This document shows positions 56,973 through 64,000 of a DNA stretch of 64,000 bases, piece after piece (position 1 is the first letter of the stretch; the number at the start of each line of letters is the position of its first letter). This DNA comes from Sphingomonas sp. Ag1 (GTDB lineage Bacteria > Pseudomonadota > Alphaproteobacteria > Sphingomonadales > Sphingomonadaceae): assembly GCF_000980895.1 (NCBI RefSeq), contig NZ_LAZX01000094.1:930001-994000 (forward strand), given 5' to 3'. The notes beneath the pieces are model-generated. The model saw only the letters and a program-made list of their open reading frames with translations, had not been told where the DNA came from and ran no database searches. The translations under genes were made by a program, and so were the position numbers.

Positions 56973-57597
56973 AGCGCGCCGGCCATGGCGCCTGCGCCGC
57001 CGCGTCCGGCTTGCCGGGGCGCGGCACGACCAGTTCCGCGGCGTGGAGCATCATGCCCGCGGGATGCGCCGTGCCGTACACCGGGTCACCCAGCACCGGC
57101 ACGCCGAGCCCCTCCAGCGCGTGCACGCGGATCTGATGGGTGCGCCCGGTCGCGGGATGAAGCTCGACCAGCGCCTTGCCGTCCTTCTCACCCAGCAGGC
57201 GCCAGCGCGTGCGCGCTGCCTTGCCGGCCGGATCGCCCGTCATGCGCCAACCACGCTCGGCCGACGAAATCTTGACCAGCGGCAAGTCAATTTCCCCCTC
57301 CGCGCCCTGCGGCACGCCGTCGAGGATGGCGACGTAGCGCTTGCGCACCGTCCCCGCCTCGAACGCCTGCTGCAATCGCGCGTGCGCCTTCGGATTGCGC
57401 GACAGGAGCAGGCAGCCGCTGGTGTCGCGATCCAGCCGGTGCACCGCGCGGGGCCAGCGGCGAAACCCGAAGGTGAGGTTCGCCAGATGGTTTTCCAGGC
57501 TGATGCCCCCGGCGCGCGGGGGATCGACCGGCAGCCCCGCCGGTTTGTCGATGATCAACGCCTCGCCATCGAGGAACAATACCCGTTCATTCAGCAT
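56947..57597 (-). CDS. RluA-family pseudouridine synthase
   Basis: 216 residues from the ATG at 57597; no S4 domain is present. The motif HRLDRDTSGCLLLSRN contains the catalytic Asp, and ATGRTHQIRVH and PVLGDPVYG close the domain. It lacks an N-terminal S4 extension, so it is a short form (RluA/TruC-like); the RNA target is not assigned. It is placed directly upstream of arfB, forming a translation-related pair. Confidence 0.88.
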   Translation of the reverse strand: MLNERVLFLDGEALIIDKPAGLPVDPPRAGGISLENHLANLTFGFRRWPRAVHRLDRDTSGCLLLSRNPKAHARLQQAFEAGTVRKRYVAILDGVPQGAEGEIDLPLVKISSAERGWRMTGDPAGKAARTRWRLLGEKDGKALVELHPATGRTHQIRVHALEGLGVPVLGDPVYGTAHPAGMMLHAAELVVPRPGKPDAAAQAPWPARFAEIGFDG

Positions 57598-57646
57598 GAG
57601 ACTGCCCTTGCCATCGCGACCGCGCGGAGGCCAGAGAGAGACACGG

Positions 57647-58429
57647 ATGCAACCACACCTTCCTCTTTCTCTCGCCGCGATCGCACTTGTCGCCGGTGGG
57701 CCGGCGCAGGCGCAATTGTGCAATGGCGTCAGTATCACCAAAAGCCCGGACGGCCGTGCGCTCGGCCACTTTCCCTATGGCGATGCTGCTCCCGACGCTC
57801 TGATGGCGGTACTGCCGTCGATGGCGATCGGCGCATGCCGGTTGCGGCCCGAAGCCGCCGCCGCGCTGCAGCGCCTGCTGACCGCCGCGGCGGGGCATCC
57901 GGCGGTGCAGGGCCGGCTCTACGCCTTCTCCTGCCATCGCTCGCTCGTTCACCAGCAATGGACCTTCTGCCGGACGCGCGAGAGCGCCACTGGCGTCGAT
58001 CGCGCCATCTCCGCCGCGCCGCCCGGGCACAGCGAACATGGCACTGGCTATGCCGTGGATTTCACCGTGCGCCCGGCCGACGGCTGCCCCGATGCCGAGG
58101 CGTGCATGGCGGCCAAGCCCGCGTTTCGCTGGCTCGCCGCCAATGCCCCCCGCTTCGGCTTCGAACTGTCCTTCCCCACCAGCAACAAGCAGGGCGTGAA
58201 ATGGGAGCCGTGGCATTGGCGCTGGGTGGGCACGTCGAGCGCAGAGCCTGGCGCTGCGCGCGCGCGCTTCCTGTTCGCCAAGGCGCGCGCGGCCTTTCCC
58301 GCCAATCCGGCGATCGACCCGGTGTTGCCGCGCGTCGTACCCCCGGTGGTGGTGCGGACGATCGAGCAGGCGCCCGCTGACGAGAAGGGCAAGAAAAAGC
58401 GGCGCCGCAAGGAGCGACGCCGCGACTGA
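57647..58429 (+). CDS. M15B D,D-carboxypeptidase (VanY-like)
   Basis: 260 residues from the ATG at 57647. A signal peptide (PLSLAAIALVAGGPAQAQ) is followed by the peptidase fold: SCHRSLVHQQWTF, GHSEHGTGYAVDF (His/Asp metal ligands, SxHxxGxAxD) and KWEPWHWRWVG (last His). It trims peptidoglycan stem peptides in the periplasm. The tail is strongly basic (KGKKKRRRKERRRD), which is unusual for a secreted enzyme. Confidence 0.85.
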   Translation: MQPHLPLSLAAIALVAGGPAQAQLCNGVSITKSPDGRALGHFPYGDAAPDALMAVLPSMAIGACRLRPEAAAALQRLLTAAAGHPAVQGRLYAFSCHRSLVHQQWTFCRTRESATGVDRAISAAPPGHSEHGTGYAVDFTVRPADGCPDAEACMAAKPAFRWLAANAPRFGFELSFPTSNKQGVKWEPWHWRWVGTSSAEPGAARARFLFAKARAAFPANPAIDPVLPRVVPPVVVRTIEQAPADEKGKKKRRRKERRRD

Positions 58430-58476
58430 TGTCTTCCCCCCGCACGCCAAGGATCGTGCAGGAGGGAAGCTCGTGA

Positions 58477-59079
58477 TCAGGCCTTCAGCTTGGCCGCAAC
58501 CTCGGCAATGCGCTTGCCCTGATAGCGCGCGCCGCCCAGGTCGATGTCGCTCGGCTGGCGGCTGCCGTCACCGGCGGCCAGCGTCGTCGCGCCATAGGGC
58601 GAACCACCGTGGATCGCCTCCATGTTCATCTGCGCCTGATAGCCATAGTCGAGACCGACCACCGTCATGCCGAAGTGCAGCAGGTTGGTGATGATCGAGA
58701 ACAGGGTGACTTCCTGGCCGCCATGCTGGGTTGCCGTGGAGGTGAAGGCGCCGCCAACCTTGCCGTTCAGCGCGCCCCTCGCCCACAGGCCGCCGGCCTG
58801 GTCGAGGAACGCGGCCATCTGGCTCGGCATGCGGCCAAAGCGGGTCGGCGCGCCAATGATGATCGCGTCATAATCGGCGAGCGCGTTCACGCCCTCGATC
58901 TCGGGATGCGAGGTATCGACCTGGAAGCCTGCGGCCTCCGCCACCTCCCTGGGGGCAGTCTCCGGCACGCGGCGCACGTCGACCGTGACGCCCGCCTCGC
59001 GCGCGCCCTCGGCCACAGCGTCCGCCATCTTCGCCAGGTGGCCGTAGGACGAATAATATAGCACCAGAACCTTGGTCAT
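58477..59079 (-). CDS. wrbA: NAD(P)H:quinone oxidoreductase, WrbA type
   Basis: 200 residues. The flavodoxin-like start [37 protein letters not shown] and [12 protein letters not shown] are the WrbA signature. It reduces quinones by two electrons. It lies beside pirin, another redox-stress-linked protein. Confidence 0.95.
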   Translation of the reverse strand: MTKVLVLYYSSYGHLAKMADAVAEGAREAGVTVDVRRVPETAPREVAEAAGFQVDTSHPEIEGVNALADYDAIIIGAPTRFGRMPSQMAAFLDQAGGLWARGALNGKVGGAFTSTATQHGGQEVTLFSIITNLLHFGMTVVGLDYGYQAQMNMEAIHGGSPYGATTLAAGDGSRQPSDIDLGGARYQGKRIAEVAAKLKA

Positions 59080-59187
59080 CGTGATTGCTCCTTGCTCCCT
59101 TTCCGCGCCGGAAAGGCGTTTGATTTGCCGGGCCAGGGGCCCGATTAAGTGTAGAACGACCTATTGCGGCCGGCTGGCCCGGCCCGC

Positions 59188-59901
59188 TTACTCAGCGTCG
59201 ACCAGCACCAGTTCGGCATCCTCGCGGGCGACGATCTCGTACGTGCCGCCGCCGAGCGCCGCGCCGTCACGCGCGTCGAACGGCTCACCGTCGATGGTGA
59301 TCGCGCCGCGCGCCGCCACCAGATAGGCGTGGCGCCCCTCACCCACCGTATAGGTCACCTGCTCGCCGGCGTTCAGCGTCGCGCCCATGACGCGGGCGTC
59401 GGCACGGATCGGCAGCGCGTCGGCATCCTCGGCAAAGCCGCTGGCGAGCGTGACGAATCGGCCGGAGCGGTCGCCCTTTGGAAAGGGCTTCGCGCCCCAG
59501 CTGGGGCTGCCGCCGGTCGAGCGCGGCTCGATCCAGATCTGGAACAGCGTGGTCGGCTCATTCTCCAGATTATATTCCGCGTGGCGCACGCCGGAGCCCG
59601 CGCTCATCACCTGGACGTCGCCGGCGCCGGTGCGACCGGCATTGCCCATCGAATCCTGATGCGTGATCGCGCCGCTGCGGACGTAGGTGATGATCTCCAT
59701 GTCGCGGTGCGGATGCGGCGGGAAGCCGGTCTGCGGCGCGATCGTGTCATCGTTCCACACCCGGATTGCGCCCCATCCCATGCGGGCGGGATCGTAGTAG
59801 TTGGCGAAGCTGAAGTGATGCCGGGCGTCGAGCCAGCCGTGGTCGGCATGGCCAAGCGATGCAAAAGGCCGGCGTTCGATGCGGGTGCGGATGTCGGTCA
59901 T
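59188..59901 (-). CDS. Pirin-family bicupin (YhhW-like)
   Basis: 237 residues. The N-terminal cupin has the metal motif FPPHPHRDMEIITYV and SGVRHAEYN, and the second cupin is degenerate. Bacterial pirins of this type include quercetin 2,3-dioxygenases, but most are unassigned. It is divergent from a LysR-type regulator, which likely controls it. Confidence 0.88.
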   Translation of the reverse strand: MTDIRTRIERRPFASLGHADHGWLDARHHFSFANYYDPARMGWGAIRVWNDDTIAPQTGFPPHPHRDMEIITYVRSGAITHQDSMGNAGRTGAGDVQVMSAGSGVRHAEYNLENEPTTLFQIWIEPRSTGGSPSWGAKPFPKGDRSGRFVTLASGFAEDADALPIRADARVMGATLNAGEQVTYTVGEGRHAYLVAARGAITIDGEPFDARDGAALGGGTYEIVAREDAELVLVDAE

Positions 59902-59956
59902 GAGAACCTCCGAAGTGTTGCTGCGGAGATAGGATCAACCCTGCATCGCGAAAACA

Positions 59957-59980
59957 GAAACGATTGAAACGTATTGTTTC
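59957..59980. promoter_or_regulatory. Candidate LysR operator
   Basis: The divergent region between pirin and the LysR gene has GAAAC (59957-59961), then GAAAC-GTATT-GTTTC (59966-59980), an interrupted palindrome with a direct-repeat neighbour. No classical T-N11-A box is clear, so the assignment is only by position. Confidence 0.4.
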
Positions 59981-60030
59981 CGTAGTGAGGTTGAGGCTAT
60001 GCGGGGTGACGTTCTTTGGAGACGCCACAG

Positions 60031-60918
60031 ATGCGCTTACCCGACCTCGAGGCCTGGGCCATTTTCGCCACCGTGGCCGAACACCGGTCATTCACCGGAG
60101 CAGCCGAGACCCTGGGCCTCAGCAAGGCCACGGTGTCGAAAGCGATCGCGCGGCTGGAAAGTGATCTGGGCCAGTCGTTGTTCCACCGCACCTCGCGCCG
60201 CCTGGCGCTGACCGAGGCGGGCCGCCCGCTCGCCGAACGTGCCGCGATGATCCTGGCATCGGCACATGCCGCGGAAGAGGCGGCACGTGACGCGGCGCGC
60301 ACACCGGTAGGCCGGGTCCGTCTGGCCGCGCCGATGACCTTCGGCGTCAGCAATGTCGCCCCCCTGCTCGCCGATTTCCTGAGCGCGCACCCGGGGATCG
60401 AGGTGGAGCTGCACCTGTCCGACGCGCGGGTCGATATCGTCGCGGAAGGGTTTGACGTGGCATTGCGCATTGCCGAACTGCCCGACAGCTCGCTGCGGGC
60501 GCGGCGGCTGTGCTCGATCCAATCCTATCTGGTCGCAGCGCCCGCCTATCTCCAGCGGCGGGGCACTCCGACCCATCCGGGCCAATTGGGGGAGCATGAA
60601 CTGCTCGGCTACACCAATCTGTCCGGCCCCTGGCGCTTCCGCGGTCCTGGCGGCGCCGAGGTATCGGTGAAGGCGCAAGGGCCGCTGGCCGCGAACAGCG
60701 GCGAGGCGCTGATCCCTGCGCTGGTCGCCGGGCTCGGCATCGCCCGCCTGCCCGCCTTCATCCTGGGCGACACGATGGAGACCGGGCAGGTGGTGGAAAT
60801 CCTGCCCGACTGGCGACCCGCCCCGGTCGGCCTCCACCTCCTCACCCCGCCCAGCCCGTTGCGCCCCGCCCGGGTCGAAGCGTTGATCGCGTTCCTGGGC
60901 GAGCGCCTGCGGGATTGA
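60031..60918 (+). CDS. LysR-family transcriptional regulator
   Basis: 295 residues from the ATG at 60031 (a TTG at 60016 is less likely). The HTH (FTGAAETLGLSKATVSKAIARLESDLG) is followed by a periplasmic-binding-like effector domain with AALVAGLGIARLP-like (ALVAGLGIARLPAFIL). Divergent from the pirin gene, a pairing common in Proteobacteria. The effector is unknown. Confidence 0.92.
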   Translation: MRLPDLEAWAIFATVAEHRSFTGAAETLGLSKATVSKAIARLESDLGQSLFHRTSRRLALTEAGRPLAERAAMILASAHAAEEAARDAARTPVGRVRLAAPMTFGVSNVAPLLADFLSAHPGIEVELHLSDARVDIVAEGFDVALRIAELPDSSLRARRLCSIQSYLVAAPAYLQRRGTPTHPGQLGEHELLGYTNLSGPWRFRGPGGAEVSVKAQGPLAANSGEALIPALVAGLGIARLPAFILGDTMETGQVVEILPDWRPAPVGLHLLTPPSPLRPARVEALIAFLGERLRD

Positions 60919-60924
60919 GCCCGC

Positions 60925-63432
60925 TCAGAAGGCGGCCGACAGCGTGAAGCCCCAGGTGCGCGGGTCGCCCGGCTGGCCGACGATCAGCCCGGTCGAGCCC
61001 GACTGGGTGGCGAGCAGCTCGTAATAATCTTCGTCAAAGGCATTACGCAGCCAGGCGAACAGGTTCAGCCCGTCGTCCGTCTTGAACCCGAGGCGGAAGT
61101 TGGACAGCGCATAGCCATCAACCCAGGTATAAGCGGATGGCGAGGGATTGGACGAGAAGCGGGAGCGATAGCTGCCGTCATAGCCGATATAGACCTGCCC
61201 CTCGCGGCCGGCGATCGACGTCGGGATGCCGTATTCCGCGCCATAGCTGAACGCCCATTTGGACACGCCCGGCAGCACCTGCCCCGAAATGTCGCACGAC
61301 GGCGGGCTGAGCGCGCCCGGGACGCCGGCGGGGCCTGGCCGCTGCCCCGGCGCCGCGGCGGGGCCGCCGGACAATTCGGGCGGGCACGGCGCATCGACGA
61401 AGCGGACATATTTGGCGTCGGTATAGGCGCCGTTGATGTAGAGGTTCAGGCCGCTCACCGGCCGGAACGCGCTGTCCACCTCGATCCCGCGCGTGCGCAC
61501 CTTGCCCGCATTGGCAAGATAGCCGCGCAGCACACCGACCTGCTGGTTGTTCACCGTCGCCTGGTAATCGTCGATCTCGGTCCAGAAGGCGGCGAGGTTT
61601 ACGGTCGCGCGGCGATCCCAGAATTGCGTCTTCAGCCCCAGTTCGAAGTGATTGACCGTTTCGGGATCGATCGTCTGGACCGCGAGGATCGGGTTGTTGG
61701 CGGCATCCAGCGGCAGGCCCGACAGGTTGATCCCGCCCGACTTATAGCTGTGCGCATAGGTCGCATAATAATGAATGTCGGGAGTGAAATCGTACGACAC
61801 GGTGATGTCGCCCGAGATGTTCCAATTGTCGAATTCGGGCTGATAGCTCTGCGGCGCCAACACGCCGCGCTGGTCGTTGGTCAGTACCGGGCTGCCGCTG
61901 CCATTGGTGACGGTGGCGACATAATCGCCCTCCTTCTTGTCGTAATTGACGCGCAGGCCCGGCGCGATCTCCAGCCGGTCGGCGGCCTGCCACGTCAGCT
62001 TGCCGAACAGCGCGGCCGAGGTGTTCTTGAAGCCGATCGTGTTGCGCGAGGTCAGCCCGTTCAGCACCGCCGGATTGCACGCGGCGGTCGTCGGCGTGGC
62101 GCAGCCATTGGGGCCGAAGGGCGGATTGCCGGGATTGAGCAGGAAGCGGCTGGCCGCCGACCCTTGTGACTGAAGCCCCTGCGTGTCGATCGTCTGGTAG
62201 AAGTAAAATGCGCCCACCGTATAATCGACCGGCCCCTTCGTATCCGAGGCGTAGCGGATCTCCTGCGTGAACTGGCTCTGCTGCGACGGGTTGGCCGAAA
62301 CAGGGGTGATCGGCAGCCCGATGAAGTCGCGGTCGTTGGATGGGTTCCAGTGCCAGAAGCGCCACGCGGTGACCGAGGTCAGCGTGCCCGAGCCGAGCGT
62401 CCAATTGGCCAGCGCCGATGCGCCGCCAAGCTCCTGCTCGGCGCGCAGATCGGTATCGACGTCGGTCAATCGGTCAAAGGCGTTGGTCGACGGCGGCGCA
62501 TAGCCGAAGGCGGCGGAGAGGGCGGCGAACTGCCGGCTGACCGGGCGCTGCGTCGTCCCTACCCGCGCATAATATTGCACGCAGCAATTGGGGTTCTGGC
62601 GGTTGTAGTCGGCGAACAAGGTGACATCGAGGTCAGGGCTGGCGCGAAACAGCATCTGGCCGCGCAGCCCGACATTGTCCTGGCTGTTCTGCCATTCGCG
62701 CTGGAGCGTGTTGTACACCGTGCCGCGCCGCGTGGTGATCGAGCCGGAGATGCGGGCGGCGACCACATCGGCGACGATCGGCCCGGACACCGAGAACTTG
62801 CCCTGGAAGAATTCGTAATTGCCGCCGCTCACCTCGACCCGGGCCTCGGGATCGAAGCTGGGCCGGCGGGTGGTGATGTTGATCGCGCCGGCGGTCGTGT
62901 TCTTGCCGTACAGCGTCCCCTGCGGGCCGCGCAGGATCTCGATCCGTTCGGTGTCGGTGAAGTCGAACGTCGCAGAGGCGATGCGGCTGTAATAGACTTG
63001 GTCGACATAGATGCCGACGCCCTGCTCGATCCCGTCGTTGGTCAGGCCGAACGGCGCGCCGAGCCCGCGGATGTTGGCCGCCGAGTTGCGCGGATTGGTC
63101 GAATAGAATTGCAGCGTGGGCTGAAGCTGGGTCAGGCGATTGACGTTATAGGCGCCCGTTTCCGCCAACGCCTCACCCCCGATCACCGACATGGCGATTG
63201 GCACGCTTTGCACCGTTTCGGCGCGGCGCCGCGCGGTGACCACGATGTCGCCGCCGCCCTGCTGCGCGGGGCCGAGCCGCCCCGCCGCCCCCGTCTCCGT
63301 CTCCGGCACTGATGCAGGGTCCTGATCCGCGGCCGGCGCCGGTGACTGTCCCTGTGCCGTTTGCGTCACGCTTTCGGATGGAGAAGCGGCCGGAGCGGCC
63401 AACAGGATGGCAAGCGTAATCGACATCGACAT
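60925..63432 (-). CDS. TonB-dependent receptor
   Basis: About 835 residues from the ATG at 63432 (alternatives 63426 and 63462). A signal peptide is followed by a Pro/Ala/Gln-rich stretch, the TonB-box-like region DIVVTARRRAETVQSVPIA, and a plug with RIEILRGPQGTLYGKNTTAGAINI. A 22-strand barrel ends GDPRTWGFTLSAAF. Sphingomonads encode many such receptors, often for aromatic or polymeric substrates; no ligand can be read here. Confidence 0.93.
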   Translation of the reverse strand: MSMSITLAILLAAPAASPSESVTQTAQGQSPAPAADQDPASVPETETGAAGRLGPAQQGGGDIVVTARRRAETVQSVPIAMSVIGGEALAETGAYNVNRLTQLQPTLQFYSTNPRNSAANIRGLGAPFGLTNDGIEQGVGIYVDQVYYSRIASATFDFTDTERIEILRGPQGTLYGKNTTAGAINITTRRPSFDPEARVEVSGGNYEFFQGKFSVSGPIVADVVAARISGSITTRRGTVYNTLQREWQNSQDNVGLRGQMLFRASPDLDVTLFADYNRQNPNCCVQYYARVGTTQRPVSRQFAALSAAFGYAPPSTNAFDRLTDVDTDLRAEQELGGASALANWTLGSGTLTSVTAWRFWHWNPSNDRDFIGLPITPVSANPSQQSQFTQEIRYASDTKGPVDYTVGAFYFYQTIDTQGLQSQGSAASRFLLNPGNPPFGPNGCATPTTAACNPAVLNGLTSRNTIGFKNTSAALFGKLTWQAADRLEIAPGLRVNYDKKEGDYVATVTNGSGSPVLTNDQRGVLAPQSYQPEFDNWNISGDITVSYDFTPDIHYYATYAHSYKSGGINLSGLPLDAANNPILAVQTIDPETVNHFELGLKTQFWDRRATVNLAAFWTEIDDYQATVNNQQVGVLRGYLANAGKVRTRGIEVDSAFRPVSGLNLYINGAYTDAKYVRFVDAPCPPELSGGPAAAPGQRPGPAGVPGALSPPSCDISGQVLPGVSKWAFSYGAEYGIPTSIAGREGQVYIGYDGSYRSRFSSNPSPSAYTWVDGYALSNFRLGFKTDDGLNLFAWLRNAFDEDYYELLATQSGSTGLIVGQPGDPRTWGFTLSAAF

Positions 63433-63516
63433 CGTCCCCTGAACTGTTGATGCAACGTCCATCAACAAAGTGGGGATTGCAATACCCGATCAACTTAGAG
63501 GGATTTTGAGAGGCCT

Positions 63517-63546
63517 CTTGAAATATGTCTTGACCTTACCAGATTT
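63517..63546 (+). promoter_or_regulatory. Possible RpoH promoter for hsp20
   Basis: CTTGAAA at 63517-63523 matches the heat-shock -35, and 15 bp later CCAGATTT (63539-63546) is a weak -10. The distance to hsp20 leaves a leader of about 90 bases, room for the RNA thermometer. Confidence 0.4.
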
Positions 63547-63610
63547 CCTCCGTGCGGCGCCGATGCCGGGCCGTACAGACGGTGGCGCGACGCTGGTCGT
63601 GCGCCTCCGC

Positions 63611-63639
63611 TTTCAACTCGCTCATTGGAGGAATTGAAG
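63611..63639 (+). promoter_or_regulatory. ROSE-like RNA thermometer in hsp20 leader
   Basis: The leader can fold so that TTTCAA (63611-63616) pairs with TTGAAG (63634-63639), TC (63618-63619) with GA (63631-63632), and CTC (63621-63623) with GAG (63628-63630), with G63620 bulged and ATTG as loop. This traps the GGAGGA ribosome site (63627-63632) and contains TCGCT, matching the UYGCU motif of ROSE elements. Heat would melt it and release translation. Confidence 0.75.
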
Positions 63640-64000
63640 ATGCGTCTTGACCTTACCCCCTACCGCCGTTCGACCATCGGCTTCGACCGGCTGTTTGACT
63701 TGATCGAAACCAACGCCCGCAATGCGAGCGACAATTATCCCCCCTTCAACCTCGAGCGCGTCGCTGATGATCGCTACCGGATCACGCTTGCCGTGGCCGG
63801 CTTCTCTCGCGACGAGATCGAGATCACGGCACAGCAGAACCTGCTGCTGGTGTCCGGCAAGAAGGACGACAAGGCCACTGGCCCGAACTTCCTCCATGTC
63901 GGCATTGCCACCCGCAGCTTCGAACGCCGGTTCGAACTGGCGGACTTCGTCTTTGTCGAGGACGCTCGGCTGAACGACGGTCTGCTGGTGATCGACCTGG
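63640..64000 (+). CDS. Hsp20 small heat-shock protein (truncated by window end)
   Basis: The first 120 codons are present; the 3' end lies beyond the window. RSTIGFDRLFDLIE at the N-terminus is the IbpA-type form, and the alpha-crystallin domain begins NYPPFNLERVADDRYRITLAVAGFSRDEIEI and continues LLVSGKK. It holds unfolded proteins for DnaK refolding. GGAGGA lies eight bases before the ATG inside a predicted thermometer. Confidence 0.93.
   Translation, partial: MRLDLTPYRRSTIGFDRLFDLIETNARNASDNYPPFNLERVADDRYRITLAVAGFSRDEIEITAQQNLLLVSGKKDDKATGPNFLHVGIATRSFERRFELADFVFVEDARLNDGLLVIDL

Noticed and set aside
61624..63312. Long + strand frames over the TonB receptor
   Set aside because: They are mirrored frames of a clear receptor gene, with no start signals or motifs.

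Overview
The window looks like chromosomal DNA from a sphingomonad (Alphaproteobacteria, Sphingomonadales). It is GC-rich and carries housekeeping blocks in alphaproteobacterial style (rpsT, mutM, ubiE-ubiB, coaBC-dut, dnaK-dnaJ, lepB-rnc-era). It also has features I associate with sphingomonads: a TonB-dependent receptor of the catabolic type, a FMO/acyl-CoA dehydrogenase cluster, and a Fpg with a compact zinc knuckle. The genus is inferred from gene content and codon style, not from a marker gene.

Layout. 1-4.0 kb: a methyltransferase, then a MerR-type regulator divergent from a glutaredoxin-MauE fusion and a His-rich outer-membrane-like protein, with a mer-like operator between them. 4.1-12.6 kb: a stress SDR, rpsT, mutM, and a tightly packed run ubiE-ubiB-membrane protein-coaBC-dut-hypothetical-moeB. 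12.6-20.4 kb: galU, wecB-wecC (UDP-ManNAcA precursor synthesis), a PPP-type phosphatase, a small membrane protein, a large-subunit catalase and an SDR.

20.4-29.4 kb: an integrated genomic island of about 9 kb. It is bounded by a perfect 47-bp direct repeat that is the 3' part of tRNA-Arg(CCG). It carries a tyrosine integrase, an SF2 helicase-like protein with a C-terminal winged helix, a MucR/Ros-type regulator lacking zinc cysteines, a serine recombinase flanked by inverted repeats, small phage-type proteins, decayed HTH remnants and a low-GC NACHT-family NTPase. The best reading is a satellite-like or defense island whose cargo is a bacterial NLR-like NACHT protein. This is the most interesting part of the window.

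29.4-42.9 kb: tRNA-Arg, dnaJ-dnaK, a copper chaperone lipoprotein, gor, pgi, lepB-rnc-era, cobB (class III sirtuin), dapB and nth. 42.9-51.9 kb: a catabolic cluster (flavin monooxygenase, two paired acyl-CoA dehydrogenases, three SDRs, an epoxide-hydrolase-like enzyme, an acyl-CoA thioesterase and a phosphotransferase). It contains a (CCTGTG)n repeat just upstream of one SDR. 51.9-64 kb: HNH nuclease, fdhD, PfpI protein, topoisomerase IB, MscS channel, arfB and an RluA-type pseudouridine synthase, D,D-carboxypeptidase, wrbA, pirin/LysR pair, TonB receptor, and a truncated hsp20 whose leader folds as a ROSE-like RNA thermometer.
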